Origin: Ianthella basta | Lineage: Eukaryota > Porifera > Demospongiae > Verongiida > Ianthellidae | Length of the DNA: 64,000 nucleotides | Assembly: GCA_964019415.1 (NCBI GenBank) | Contig: OZ025877.1 | Location: 1,327,501-1,391,500 of the forward strand | Direction of reading: 5' to 3' | Shown here: piece by piece, positions 25,847-36,705 of the stretch | How the letters are laid out: every line of letters starts with the position of its first letter | Numbering within the stretch: position 1 is the stretch's first letter | Notes under the pieces: model-generated | The model's database searches: none | What the model saw: the letters and a program-made list of their open reading frames with translations, nothing else | Told to the model about the DNA's origin: nothing | Position numbers and translations under genes: made by a program

Positions 25847-27322
25847 ATGGAAGTGCAGAAGAAGTTGATACTGCTATGTGGGTTCGTAGTCATCTTAGGC
25901 TTGTTGCAGGGAAGTGCAGCTACTGGGTGTACTTCTGGAGTATCCAACTCACCATTTATGTTAGTTCAATGTCCATATACAGTCAAAACGTGTGATGATA
26001 TGTCTAACAGTTCAAATTTGCCTCGGATTTACAACTGCACTTTCAACAGCGGACTTGCTCCTGTTTATGTTCTCATTGGCCTCATTCCTCTGATGGTCTA
26101 CTTTCCTCTCCTCATCCTGTTTAACTTCAACCTTGCATCAGGACCTGCACAGAGTTTCATATTTTTTGTCCAGGCCCTCCCAGCAGCTATACCTTTGGAT
26201 CAACCTTTTTATGCCTCTTATACTGTCTGCGGTGGATTTATTTCAAGCCTACTAGCAATGCAAAATCCCATAACTGACCTCATTTTCCCACGTAGATTGC
26301 CCTATTTGGTATTGCATTACTGCAAACTGGTAGCTGTTTTTATAGTTGTACCTGTGACACTATTACTAGTCAAATGTATTGCCTGTCCATGCACTACCTG
26401 TTGCCTTCCTTGGGCCAAGCTCCGTCGCTCTGTTCGTCACTTCAGGGAGAAACGTGCTCAGAAGGGAACAGTGTTGAATGGGTTGTGCAGTATTGCCATA
26501 CTGACATACGGCTTTGTCATTCAGCAATCATTGACTGTTCTCCAGCCAGCTAAATGCTCAGATGGTGTCGAAACCTGTGCTTATTATTGCAATGAGTGGA
26601 AATACATGAGCATGCCTTATAGCCAGTATCTTGCTGCAGTCATTGTGGCACTCATCAGTTTGGTACTAGTCCTTCCCCTCCCACTCCTCCTGCTGTATTA
26701 CCCCTGTGTGCCAGCTCTTATGCAGCGTACAACAAAGAGGTCCTCTCCACTTATATCATGTCATAAACTGGCTCCAGTGTTTGATGTGTTTCAGAGTGCA
26801 TACAAGCCAAAGCTTCGGTTCTTTGCTGCATTTCCTCTCCTCTATCGTTTTGTGATCTGGATAATGTTTGCAGGTTTGTCAGCGGATGTAACAAAAGGTG
26901 GCAGGCAAGCTACTATCACCTTTGTCTTCATTCTTATCCTGGCAATCCACTCTGTGATCCAACCTTACAGTAAACCAAGACACAACTACATTGAAACGCT
27001 CTACCTAGTGAATTTGGTGATCATTTCGGTGAAATCAATGTTTTCATTGCAAGGCTCAAGCAAAGTTGATTGCAGTCCTACTCTTGAAACGTTGATAGCC
27101 TTATCATTTTTGCCAACATGTCTAGCATCACTGCCTATTCTCATTGGCACTTGGTATCTTCTGCGGAAACATAATTGCTCCAAGCGATGTGGGTCTGCTT
27201 GTTGTAAGAGGGTCAATCGAAACCAGAGGGAACTAGCTCAAGATGAAGATTTACCAGTGGAACCATCTGCAACTGCAGTTTATATTGACATAGCTGAAGT
27301 AGAGAGGTTGAATCAAGATTGA
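25847..27322 (+). CDS. Multi-pass membrane protein, subtype B (B1), intact
   Basis: Intronless, 491 residues from the ATG at 25847, which begins a good signal peptide (LILLCGFVVILGLLQGSAA). A 37-codon upstream extension is promoter and 5'-UTR sequence shared with paralogues. The ectodomain has paired cysteines and sequons (NSS, NCT). The core has TM1, LASGPAQSFIFFVQALPAA, QNPITDLIFPRRLPYL, TM2, basic loop, TM3, CAYYC loop, TM4, CHKLAPVFDVFQSAYKPKLR, TM5-TM8, and a tail with cysteines and a non-acidic end (AEVERLNQD). Oddity: the basic loop reads CCLPWAKLRR where every other copy has W-R/P-R/P-P-W or LRRPW, so two arginines and the tryptophan are replaced. Role unknown; surface location is inferred from the signal peptide and TM pattern. 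Confidence 0.85.
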   Translation: MEVQKKLILLCGFVVILGLLQGSAATGCTSGVSNSPFMLVQCPYTVKTCDDMSNSSNLPRIYNCTFNSGLAPVYVLIGLIPLMVYFPLLILFNFNLASGPAQSFIFFVQALPAAIPLDQPFYASYTVCGGFISSLLAMQNPITDLIFPRRLPYLVLHYCKLVAVFIVVPVTLLLVKCIACPCTTCCLPWAKLRRSVRHFREKRAQKGTVLNGLCSIAILTYGFVIQQSLTVLQPAKCSDGVETCAYYCNEWKYMSMPYSQYLAAVIVALISLVLVLPLPLLLLYYPCVPALMQRTTKRSSPLISCHKLAPVFDVFQSAYKPKLRFFAAFPLLYRFVIWIMFAGLSADVTKGGRQATITFVFILILAIHSVIQPYSKPRHNYIETLYLVNLVIISVKSMFSLQGSSKVDCSPTLETLIALSFLPTCLASLPILIGTWYLLRKHNCSKRCGSACCKRVNRNQRELAQDEDLPVEPSATAVYIDIAEVERLNQD

Positions 27323-28392
27323 CATGCATCCGTATATATACTAGTATTACTGTGTGCAATCATTTAAAGTTAATGGCCATGCAACGTTGCTTTAGTCCTA
27401 GCTTAAGCATTTATACATACACATATGACATTGTGCATGCATGTACTGTCTGATGTATACGCATGTAGTCCCACATGTATAATATACAGAAGAGGTGGTT
27501 TTGCATGCCAATGCTATCAATGATCTCCGCTCATTGGGCCAATTACGTCCTGTGCAGCTAGCTAGGGTTAACATTAATTGGTGTGGTATTGCTAGAGGAT
27601 GGCCAGCTACATGATGCGTGCATGTGTAGACACATGGGGGAATGCATGGATGGCTTATTAGGCAACACAGCTCATGCATTAAACGACTGTTTCCTGCTGG
27701 TACTGTCTGTACATGTGCACATACAGTCATGCAAGTTGCTACGTATATTCACAGTCCTAACCCTACGTTGACCATGGGTGCACTTCATTCCTTCTTATGA
27801 ATACGTCATGTAAAGAAGTATAATACGTATGGTCGTAATGTTTCTGGTGAACTTCTCACTTGCATGGCACTGATGAATTGAGATACACTTTTCCAGTGTT
27901 TGGACGCCATATACAGTAATTATACCAAATTATGCAAGCTATAGTCACAATCAACTGTCACTATAATTTTAGTAACTTAATGTACAGCTCACGACTCCAT
28001 GCTCATGTGTATAGTGTATGAATGAATGTATCACTTTAGATTGAGGCAAGTGTCTATAGGAACTTTGTAAAATGAATGACACAGGGCACCTACGACTCTA
28101 ATTCGTGTACGATGACTTACGTACCTAGGTCAAGGACTAGGATCTGAGCGCCGATGCCGCTGGAGTGAGCAGGAAATTTATCCTCCCCATGTATTAAAGA
28201 TACCCCAATGCCGCCATTTTGTTGCGCTGGTATACCTTACAGTACACGGCAGCTGCTTTATCTAAAGTGGCATAACTGTGCTCGATGCTCTGCACAATCT
28301 TCAGCTAATTTAAGGAAGGGGTATTAGTCAGCGCTGGTATCAATCTGCAGCTGACGTAACCATAGTCCTTTGGATATGCAAAAACTATACAA
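27323..28392. other. Intergenic, no gene recognised
   Basis: AT-rich spacer between receptor B1 and the foldback element at 28393. Short open frames have no recognisable similarity. Confidence 0.5.
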
Positions 28393-28707
28393 ACTAGTGT
28401 AGAAAATTCCTTTATAATTAAAGGAGATCTAGGAATGGCCAGCAGAAAAAGCATAGAAACAAGCAACAGTAACTCAACATCATGATGAACCAAATTGCCG
28501 TGAAGTTTGCTCTGCATTCCTAATTTCCTTGTACAGCTACATGGTTCCAAATATCTAGCTCGCTAGTCCCATGTGTATCATCAAGGAAATTAAGAATGCA
28601 GAGGAAACTTCACGCAATTTGGTTCATCATGATGTTGAGTTACTGTTGCTTTTTCTGCTGGCCATTCCTAAATCTTCTTTAATTATAAAGGAATTTTATA
28701 CACCAGT
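28393..28707. repeat. Foldback (inverted-repeat) element, 315 bp
   Basis: Left arm 28393 to about 28536 and right arm about 28575-28707 are inverted copies with several mismatches. Examples are AAAATTCCTTTATAATT against AATTATAAAGGAATTTT, and TAACTCAACATCATGATGAA against its complement. The loop is ~38 bp. It is a MITE-like hairpin. No target duplication was recognised. Confidence 0.8.
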
Positions 28708-29401
28708 AATAAATACCAGTTGATATGTATCTATTGTATAATTATCGTTCAATACAGATCAGGGTAGGGATGGCCGTGTATATATAATAGCGATTGATAC
28801 AGTGCAAGTTGCAAAATGTATAATAATAATAATAATAATAATAATTATTATTATTATAGGGTATTAATGTCATTAATGTGCATACAAATGGAGTATAAGC
28901 TGGTCACCAGACCCCCAGGCCCCCACTCCCCTCTCCCTCCCTCCAACTCACACAGCCCCGCCCTTTGCTCGTAGTGTTTGTCTACAGTACCTCACATGCT
29001 CACCTGATTGGTGCACTGTGCTCGTACTGGAGAGAGAGCAGGGTCTCGTGGGTGTGTTGTGCAATCTCCGCAAACTGCATCGTTTGAAGATTTGAAAAAT
29101 GGTATATATAAATATTGGTTGATATATACAAAAATGGAAGCTAAGGGTTCAAATTTCCTCGAGTTTTTACACAAACGGCATCCTATAATACTGTGGCAGT
29201 GGTCATAGCTAAACTACGCCATCACCATCACAACACTATGTCAGCCATTCTAGCTAGGTGTAATTCTCTTAACTATGCAATATAGGTAATGTCTTTGGGG
29301 CCTGTTAGCATTACAGAATTTTACTAGCTAGCCATCGATAATAGCTACAGTTTGCTAGCCAGTATATCCTCCGAGCGGCCTCTGTGTGTGATTTTTAATA
29401 G
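28708..29401. other. Spacer with AAT microsatellite
   Basis: Holds an (AAT)n tract turning into (ATT)n at about 28820-28858 and a C-rich tract near 28915-28945. No gene recognised. Confidence 0.5.
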
Positions 29402-29635
29402 GGTAAACCGGGGTAATTTCGTCACTAGGGTAATTCCGTCTCTAGGGTTTTGTCTCGACTCTTGTTCCTTGGCTGTGGGCTTTTAGCTCACCACAACATT
29501 GCTGTTTTACAACCAATCCACTGCACTGTCTAAACCTAAACGGGTGTGAGCGCGCTCCTTCTCGATAAGTAGTGGTAGACTCACACGACGGAATTACCCC
29601 GCTCTGAAATAGTGACGGAATTACCCCGGTTTACC
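29402..29635. mobile_element. MITE-like element with 25-bp terminal inverted repeats
   Basis: Left end GGTAAACCGGGGTAATT at 29402 and its complement ending at 29635 form 25-bp terminal inverted repeats with one mismatch. A second inner inverted pair is perfect over 13 bp (GGGTAATTCCGTC at 29428-29440, complement 29587-29599). The 234-bp element has no coding capacity. It ends only 47 bp before the GNAT start codon. No clear target duplication is visible. Confidence 0.75.
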
Positions 29636-29682
29636 TTAGCCAGTAAGAGCCCCCGGTACCCACGGGCGCTTGCGATATCAAA

Positions 29683-30636
29683 ATGGCTGCAGGCGAGCAG
29701 CGTTTCTCATCACAGACGTTTCCTGTCGAGGACGGTCGACACGTGGTCGTCAGGTCAGCTACAGAGAAAGACCTTAAAGGTATGAGTCGAATAGCGTACG
29801 AGGCCTTCTTCAAGTTTAACACATCCAAAGGACTGAAGGTGCCCTTCCCATCTCGTGAGGTTAGCGACGTCTTCACAAGTTTCTTTGAAATGTACCTTCA
29901 CAATGACTGTCCAGTGTTGGTGGCGTCTGACGGTAGCAGCGGTGTGTGTCTGGGGTCGGTTGTGTGTGACACCAGAGCGGAACAGTGCTGTGGGATAGGA
30001 CCAATTACCGTGGACCCCGCCCACCAGGGGCGTGGAATTGGACGAACTTTCATGGAAGCAGCCATGGATGACGTGAAGAGCAAACACAGCAAGCCCTTGA
30101 CATTTCGTCTGACCCAGGTTGCAGCCAATACCACCTCATTCTGTTTGTATGCAAGTTTGGGATTCAGTGCTTGTGGTAACTTGTCGGAGTTCCATGGTTT
30201 GCCATCTCCTTCCAATGAATACACACCAGATGTCTCACACACGAGCTCCATGGTCTTCAGAAGAGCTACAGTGGAGGATGTAGCAGGCTGTGATGAGTTG
30301 TTCCAACAAGCACATGGGGGAGGCATGGAGCGTAGAAATGAGATTCACGATGCAGTCACTCACGGTCAAGGAGTTCATAGCTGGTCTGTGTATGTACTGA
30401 CTGACAACAAAGATGGTTCTATTGCTGCCTACACTACAGGGCTACATGTGTTTGGGCATACTGTTGGGAGAAATGAAACGATGTTTAAACTGTTTCTTGA
30501 AATGCTGTCGGTGGAGTTGGCCAAGTCTGATCGGAAGAAATGTCGTATTCACATTGACCCAGTTCGCTACCCAGATTTAGTATGCTGGATGCTTGTCAAT
30601 AAGATGCAAGTTGAATTTTTGTATGTTTTGTGTAGT

Positions 30637-30714
<78 letters not shown>
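29683..30714 (+). CDS. Double-GNAT N-acetyltransferase, 3' end replaced
   Basis: Single open frame from the ATG at 29683. Residues ~20-172 form a GNAT domain, with motif A reading ITVDPAHQGRGIG (residues 109-120), the acetyl-CoA pyrophosphate loop, followed by a motif B-like SFCLYASLGF. Residues ~190-311 form a second, weaker GNAT-like domain lacking a clear Q/R-x-x-G-x-G. Tandem GNAT proteins usually have one catalytic and one structural half. The substrate is unknown. Compared with the copy at 24284 the match ends at about 30614 (MQVE). From there the frame enters TTTTTG and a (TG)n microsatellite, so the real C terminus (~34 residues) is missing and the last ~33 codons are microsatellite. 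An unseen intron is possible, but no donor fits the break. Confidence 0.7.
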
Positions 30715-30765
30715 TGTGTGTGTGTGTGTGCATGTGTGTGGTGTGTGTGTGCACATGCACACTCT
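30640..30765. repeat. (TG)n microsatellite at the GNAT break
   Basis: About 110 bp of TG beginning 25 bp after the GNAT homology ends. Confidence 0.95.
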
Positions 30766-30779
30766 CAATACATAAAATG

Positions 30780-32490
30780 GTGCATATACTCATGATACTC
30801 ATGTTGATATCCTCTGTTATGACCTTTGAGTCACATGACCTTTTATGACGATTTGTGTGCCTAACAAAGTAAGAGAGAGGGAGAGGGAAAGTTTGCTGTT
30901 ATATTATATCCAGAGTCTTAATGTGATAAAGTGCTTGTCATGACCCTGACTCCGATGACCTACTATCACAACTTGTGTACCAGACAAGAGAGGGGGAAAG
31001 TTGCTGTCTGTTTGTATAGAGTCCTAATATGATAAAGTGCTTGTCATGACCCTGACTCATATGACCTACTATCACAACTTGTGTACCAGACAAGAGAGGG
31101 AGAGGGAGAATGTGCTGTTTGTCTGCACATTTGTAGTGTGTGTGCATCAAATGTAGCATCTCAATTATACATTTCTCTTCACTATGTTTAGTAATACGGA
31201 TAATTATAGTAACACATACATGACTGAGTCGAAGTCCAATCGAAGCATACATTTATTTGAATTCCCAACAAGGAGGTGGGAGTTGAGGTAGCATGGATGT
31301 ACAGGAGATTGACGAAGTCTACTGCAATATATTTCTCCATGCAGCATTCTCCCTTGCAACCATATATACTCTAACCACATTCTGCACTGCTTGTGTTTAC
31401 AGTTTCATGGATTAGAGATTAACACTAGTACTCAGTCATGTATGACTGTGTATTTTGCATGAGATGACAAGTAGCATGTTCTCTTACTATATTGTGATAC
31501 TGCCATGCACACTGGTATTGGTATGTCGTCAGGCTGGGGGACTGCAGAAGTCCTTTTGTTGGCAGTCATGCTGAGACCACCTCCTATTCAATCAACAAAT
31601 GCATAATAATATAGAGCCGTAGACAGCTGTTTTGTCCTTGCTACGATTCACTAGCTGCATGGCTGTCTGTTTCCATATCTGCCATAAACTGAACACTTGA
31701 GGTTTCAACAGAAGCTGATAGGGTAGGCTATACGTTCTCAACAAGACTTTATGAGTGCATGAATCTGCATGTGCGTGCATGTGTGTATAAAGAGAGAGAG
31801 AGACGTATGTAAAATTAGGACAGTCTGCATTGTGTGAGTATGCACATGTGGTGTACTGCTTACTGCGTGAAGGGTATAAGAGCATACAGTCGGTTATAAT
31901 TATGCATGGTGTATTGTTACAGTAGCAGAGGTTGAAGTATGTTGGTGCATCTGTGTATGCGTACATGGAGGGAATGAGCTGAAAGTGTTTCTTTCTATGT
32001 CACTACATTGAGATATTGTGCGTGCATGCTCAATGTGCAATTATAGATACATACAAACGAAGACGGTCTTGGTGATGCAAACAAAACACAACGTTGTGAA
32101 ATACACATGGTAGGAAAGAGAGGGGGAGCTAGGGGAAAAATGTCAGTGAACCGGACCAGGCCAATGACTTCCAGACTTTTAGCTGACCCTTTGGCAGCTA
32201 AAACACTAGCTGGTCTTTGCCAACAGCCATTGATCCATTCCCTCCTGGCTTGAGAAGATGGATTGCACCAAACCCACCAACTACACTTGTAGTCTTGGTG
32301 TTTCAGTTTGTAGAGGGGTTGAAGCACGTGTGCAAGTGGTATTGTGCAGTCTTATTATGAATACCTTATGTATGAGAAGTTATTACTGACCACATTTGTA
32401 ACGAGATTATACCATACCCTGAGACTCAATGAGATTCATTGTTAGTACATACACAAGCTGTGTTGATATATGCACAAACAGGTGAAACTA
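30780..32490. other. Intergenic with duplicated subtype A-like flank
   Basis: 30815-31130 repeats the TATGACCTTTGAGTCACATG and purine-rich blocks of the subtype A 5' flanks, with an internal ~90-bp duplication (CTTGTCATGACCCTGACTC twice). A diverged retrozyme-like copy lies at 31510-31665. No protein gene recognised. Confidence 0.5.
31510..31665 (-). mobile_element. Diverged retrozyme-like repeat copy
   Basis: Shares the order of blocks of the repeat at 62100-62682: GGTATTGG, a GGGGGACT-like block, CAACAAATGCAT, then GTAGACAGCTGTTTTG. On the minus strand the last block is AAAACAGCTGTCTAC, the stem III/cleavage region of the hammerhead. The CUGAUGA box is decayed, so it is not a functional ribozyme. 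Confidence 0.5.
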
Positions 32491-32492
32491 CA

Positions 32493-32498
32493 TATAAG
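32493..32498 (+). promoter_or_regulatory. TATA box of receptor C1
   Basis: TATAAG in CATATAAGGAGC, about 40 bp before the block GAGTGCAGGCAAGC that also follows the TATA region of the paralogue at 38079. Confidence 0.4.
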
Positions 32499-32830
32499 GA
32501 GCTATATATATCGGCATGCTCACTGTGGGTGAGTGCAGGCAAGCTATATAGATCAGGCCTGCAGGACTGTGAAGACAGAGCTGAGAGTGATCTGAATCAG
32601 ATGTGCATTTGGTGTACGAACAACAGTGAGACCGACTGAAGAGTATATTTTATATGATTATATATTTATAATAGCAGCTGTGAATGGTGAAAATTGTAAC
32701 ACTGCAGCATCCCAATCATCATTTGCTGTCTATTCTTACAAGTTTGAGAAGCTCAGCAATAATACCTGGACTCTGAAGACACTGGTAGAGACAGTGGAAT
32801 TACTTGACTATAATTACATATAGCTAGATA

Positions 32831-34327
32831 ATGGCAGGGTGGAATGAGACACTGCTGTTGTGTGGGATTGCTATCACTTTGGGCTTGTTGCAAGAAAGTG
32901 GAGCTAACAAATGCTTTTCAGTACTTTCAAAGTGTTCGGCACAAGTGCCAATCACACTGATCCCAAACGATGCGAGTTGCTCACGTAACCTTTCCAATGA
33001 GTGCACCACTGGTACCTCACCAATGGTGGGACAGTTATTTCAACCAGCATTTTCTGGCTTTAGCTCTGGATTAGCTCTTCTCTATATTCTGATGGACCTC
33101 GCTCCTCTGATGATTTACCTTCCTCTCCTCATCCTGTTTAATGTCAACCTTGCATCAGGACCTGGACAGAGTTTTTTGTTCTACTACCAGGTCCTTCCAG
33201 CTGCTACCCAATTTGGACGGTATTTCTCCCCTGAAAACATAATCTGGGCCTTTATGACAATGCAGAGTCCAATAAATGACCTCATTTTCCCCCTCACACT
33301 GCCCTACATCGCACTTCAGTACTGTAAACTGGCAGTGGTGGGGTTAGTTGTAGTCACAACGGTAGTGTTGATCAAATGCATTGACTGTCCGTGTGCATCC
33401 TGGCGCCGTCCTTGGGCCAAGCTTCGACGCTCTGTTCGCCATTTCAGAGAGAAGCATGCCCAGAGGGGTACAGTGTTGAATGGATTGTGTAGCATTGCCA
33501 TACTGACATACGGCTTTGTCATTTTGCAGTCCTTCTCTGTTCTCCAGCCTAGCAGAAGTGGACTTAATGTTTCAAATGTCTGCGCTTATTACTGCATTGA
33601 ACTGCAATACTTTGACTCTGATCATTGCCACCTTCCATTCTTCCTTGTGGCCGTCCTCTTTTTGTTGCTTTTCCTATCCCTCCCCCTCCTCCTGCTGTAT
33701 TACCCTTGTGTACCAGCTCTTATGCAGCGTATAACAAAGAGGTCCTCTCCACTTATAACATGTCATAAACTGGCTCCAGTGTTTGATGTGTTTCAGAGTG
33801 CATACAAGCCAAAACTTAAGTTCTATGCTGCATTTCCACTCCTCTATCGATTTGGGATCTGGATGCTGTTGTCTGTGCTTTCTTCTGTACCACTACTAGG
33901 AAGAGAACACATCCAATTCTTTATCACCTTTGTCTTCATACTTATCCTGGCAATCCACTGTCTGGTTCAGCCTTACAGTAAGCCAAGACACAACTACATT
34001 GAAGCACTCTACCTGGTGTATTTGGTGATCATTTCAATGATACTCACATTTATACGGACAGTTGGTGATATCTCTGCTCAGAGTCTTTCTAATCTATTAC
34101 TACTCCTAGGAGTGAGTCTTTTAGCACTAGCACTGGCATTGCTGCCCTTGATTGTTGGCATTGGGTGGATTCTCTGGAAATGCAATTGTTCCAAGCGATG
34201 CAGGGCTGCTTGTTGTGAGAGAGTGAGGCAGAACAGGAGAGAACCAGTTGAAGAAATAGCTGCACAACTGCCACTTTCTGAAGTGTACATTGGAATGAGT
34301 GAAGTGGAGCAGTCAAATGATGACTGA
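32831..34327 (+). CDS. Multi-pass membrane protein, subtype C (C1), intact
   Basis: Intronless, 498 residues. Signal peptide 1-25, cysteine-containing ectodomain 26-78. Hydrophobic segments lie at about 80-103, 160-183, 214-236, 268-292, 331-352, 362-380, 391-410 and 421-449, and a possible half-membrane segment LASGPGQSFLFYYQVLP at 107-123. A basic loop at 191-213 (WRRPWAKLRRSVRHF) follows the second full segment. If that loop is cytosolic, the 107-123 segment must cross or re-enter the membrane. CHKLAPVFDVF is at 311-321 and QPYSKPRHNYIE at 380-391. The tail has CNCSKRCRAACC (451-462), a likely palmitoylation cluster. Oddity: the TM3-TM4 loop lacks the first cysteine present in the other copies (SRSGLNV). 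Closest paralogue is the gene at 38079. Function unknown. Confidence 0.87.
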   Translation: MAGWNETLLLCGIAITLGLLQESGANKCFSVLSKCSAQVPITLIPNDASCSRNLSNECTTGTSPMVGQLFQPAFSGFSSGLALLYILMDLAPLMIYLPLLILFNVNLASGPGQSFLFYYQVLPAATQFGRYFSPENIIWAFMTMQSPINDLIFPLTLPYIALQYCKLAVVGLVVVTTVVLIKCIDCPCASWRRPWAKLRRSVRHFREKHAQRGTVLNGLCSIAILTYGFVILQSFSVLQPSRSGLNVSNVCAYYCIELQYFDSDHCHLPFFLVAVLFLLLFLSLPLLLLYYPCVPALMQRITKRSSPLITCHKLAPVFDVFQSAYKPKLKFYAAFPLLYRFGIWMLLSVLSSVPLLGREHIQFFITFVFILILAIHCLVQPYSKPRHNYIEALYLVYLVIISMILTFIRTVGDISAQSLSNLLLLLGVSLLALALALLPLIVGIGWILWKCNCSKRCRAACCERVRQNRREPVEEIAAQLPLSEVYIGMSEVEQSNDD

Positions 34328-34585
34328 TTCATTTAGCTAAAGCGATTGTTGTGGTTTGATATTAGCTACTAGTTACTGTATTTGTAGCTACACAAGGTGC
34401 TGTTATAAAGTAAAAGACCCAATTTTTTGTCCTATTCAAAGCATGGTGTCCTCTGCAAATATACATAATTGTTACTGCAATTGAAATACGTACTGTAGCT
34501 ACGTACATGTTAATATAGTATACCAGTGATTTTGCATGAACGGTAGCCAATTAAGTCTTTGCAAATACAAATTAACACACATAAT

Positions 34586-34625
<40 letters not shown>

Positions 34626-34733
34626 ATATAATACTGGTATACTTACAGAGGTGCACATATAATTCCACAGGATGCTGTAAGTGTTATGACCCTTGACCAT
34701 GACCTTTCATAACGACTTGTGCACATACGTTAC
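34328..34733. other. 3' spacer and duplicated subtype A 5' flank
   Basis: Spacer, a (TG)n at about 34588-34621, then ACTGGTATACTTACAGAGGT and TATGACCCTTGACCATGACC, the start of the subtype A flank. The flank stops abruptly at 34733. Confidence 0.6.
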
Positions 34734-34895
34734 ATTGTCTGGAATTGTTGCAAGCGATTTAGATCTGCTTGCTATGAGAGAGTCCGGTGGAACATAAGCG
34801 AATCAGGACAAGAAGAAGCTGCACAAGTGCTACCTTCTGAAGCCTATCTAGATCTAGATGATGAGGATCTGGAGGAGACAATCACAATGAACTAA
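34734..34895 (+). pseudogene. Receptor tail fused to a 5' flank (subtype A)
   Basis: 54 codons starting at the end of TM8 (W-N-C-C-K-R) and running through SGQEEAAQVLPSEAY and DLDDEDLEE to the stop at 34893. Upstream is a subtype A 5' flank, joined at ACATT. The whole ectodomain and core are missing, as expected of a deletion between flank and tail. The short ACATT match at the join suggests microhomology. Confidence 0.8.
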
Positions 34896-35390
34896 AATTT
34901 GATGCATATTAGAACGTTGACTGTACTTTGAACAACATCACAGTGCTGCTTGTTCTACAGTGCAGAATATTGTATTATTGCTATCCATTGGTAACACCCA
35001 TGATAACTGTTTTCACTCATGCAGGTTAGCAACATGAACAAACAGTGTATACATACATCTTGTATTACTGTATTATATGTAATTATTATACATAATGTGT
35101 GTCCTTACATACAAGATATGTAATACGTACTGTATACTGCATGGTATACCATAGATACGTATATGACTCTGTTATATACTAGTACAGTGGAACCTTTCTA
35201 ATTATGACAGCCATCTTTGCGCCAGTTCTGACTGACCTGTATAGAGAGGTGGCTGCTCTGATTGCAATGCTTTAGTGTTATTTGGGACCAGGGAGGCTGG
35301 CTACCTGCTGGCTCACTCCATTCATGGGGTCCACTTAGCCAAGTCTTGGCTGTGGTATTACAAGTACAATTACAAGTACAATTACAAGTA

Positions 35391-35598
<208 letters not shown>

Positions 35599-36204
35599 AG
35601 ATAATACTGGTATACTTACAGAGGTGCACATATAATTCGACATGATGCTGTAAGTGTTATGACTCTTGACCGTAACATTTCATAACAACTTGTGACATAT
35701 GTTACATGTATGTAAGGCTTTGAACATACAGTACCCAGTGAAGGGGCACTTGTTCACATTCACATGACCTTCATGCAGCTGGCCTGACCTGTCTGGCAGG
35801 GGTCTGAGGGGAATCTGTTTGAATGTCCCCTCCTATCTGCCAAGTGTCATACAGTTGATTCACATGATGGTTTTAATGACAATTTGTGTGCATATCACAG
35901 AGTAAGAGGAAGAGAGAGGGAGAGTTTGCTCTCTGTTTGTACAGAGGCTTGTCCAGCTAAGGTGCTTGTTCCAAGTGTTGCCTCACATGGCACCCAATCA
36001 CAAGGTTATACCTTACAGTCCAAGGCCTTATAAGGTGTTTGTTGATATAGTTATGATCACTTGCGTGTGTGACCCTTGGTCATGTAGGTTTAATATGTGA
36101 ACCAAAGAGCACTTGCCCTCTGCTTATGACCTTTTCTATAAACTTTGATTTCACATGACTCTACTCAGATTCCTAATACCATATGTAGGGTGCAATGCAG
36201 TGAC

Positions 36205-36233
36205 ATATATAAGGGCCACCTATATATATAAAG
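36205..36233 (+). promoter_or_regulatory. Duplicated TATA region of the A head fragment
   Basis: Two TATA motifs (ATATATAAGG and TATATATATAAAGG) precede GGGCTGTCCATAGTGA and AAGTTGACTGAGC, matching the core promoter of the copy at 17228. Confidence 0.5.
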
Positions 36234-36379
36234 GGGCTGTCCATAGTGAACACAAGTTGACTGAGCTAGTTTTAAGACTTTATTGAGAGTAGAGACATGA
36301 AAAAAGTTGCTATGTATGCTGTGGAGAATGGAATCTACTAGCTAGGGACTGCAGAGAACGTGTATTGACTGTGCAGATC

Positions 36380-36553
36380 ATGGCAGGTCAGAGTGGGACA
36401 CAACTGCTTTGTGCCTTCCTTATCATCCTTGGTCTAGCCCTGTTGCAGGGATCCACTGCCGCGTGTGCAGCATCTATAAACTGTACATCAAGAGCCACAC
36501 AGCATGCCTGTCATCTATGTCCAAACTCCCTGTATTGCAATCGCCATCCAAAC
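36380..36553 (+). pseudogene. Receptor head fragment, subtype A
   Basis: From the ATG at 36380 it encodes the signal peptide (LLCAFLIILGLALLQG) and the start of the ectodomain (INCTSRATQHACH). It then breaks into AGAGCTTACAGGGTACTGTG, a sequence also found at about 23150 next to a (TG)n. No TM core is present. Promoter and signal peptide are intact, so it would yield only a short secreted peptide. Confidence 0.75.
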
Positions 36554-36604
36554 AGTAGAGCTTACAGGGTACTGTGTATGTACTGAGATGACAGGAAGAG
36601 GACA

Positions 36605-36705
36605 TGTGTGTGTGTGTGTGCATGTGTGCATGTGTGCATGTGTGTGAGTGCATGTGTGCATGTGTGCATGTGTGTGTGCGTGTGTTGTGTGTGTGCGTGT
36701 GTGTG
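36605..36705. repeat. (TG)n/TGCATG microsatellite
   Basis: Same junction sequence and repeat type as at 23196. Confidence 0.9.

Noticed and set aside
32170-32300. Possible further hammerhead copy (CTAAAACACTAGCTGGTC)
   Set aside because: No CUGANGA box with a stem II partner, and alignment to the 368-bp unit is not convincing.
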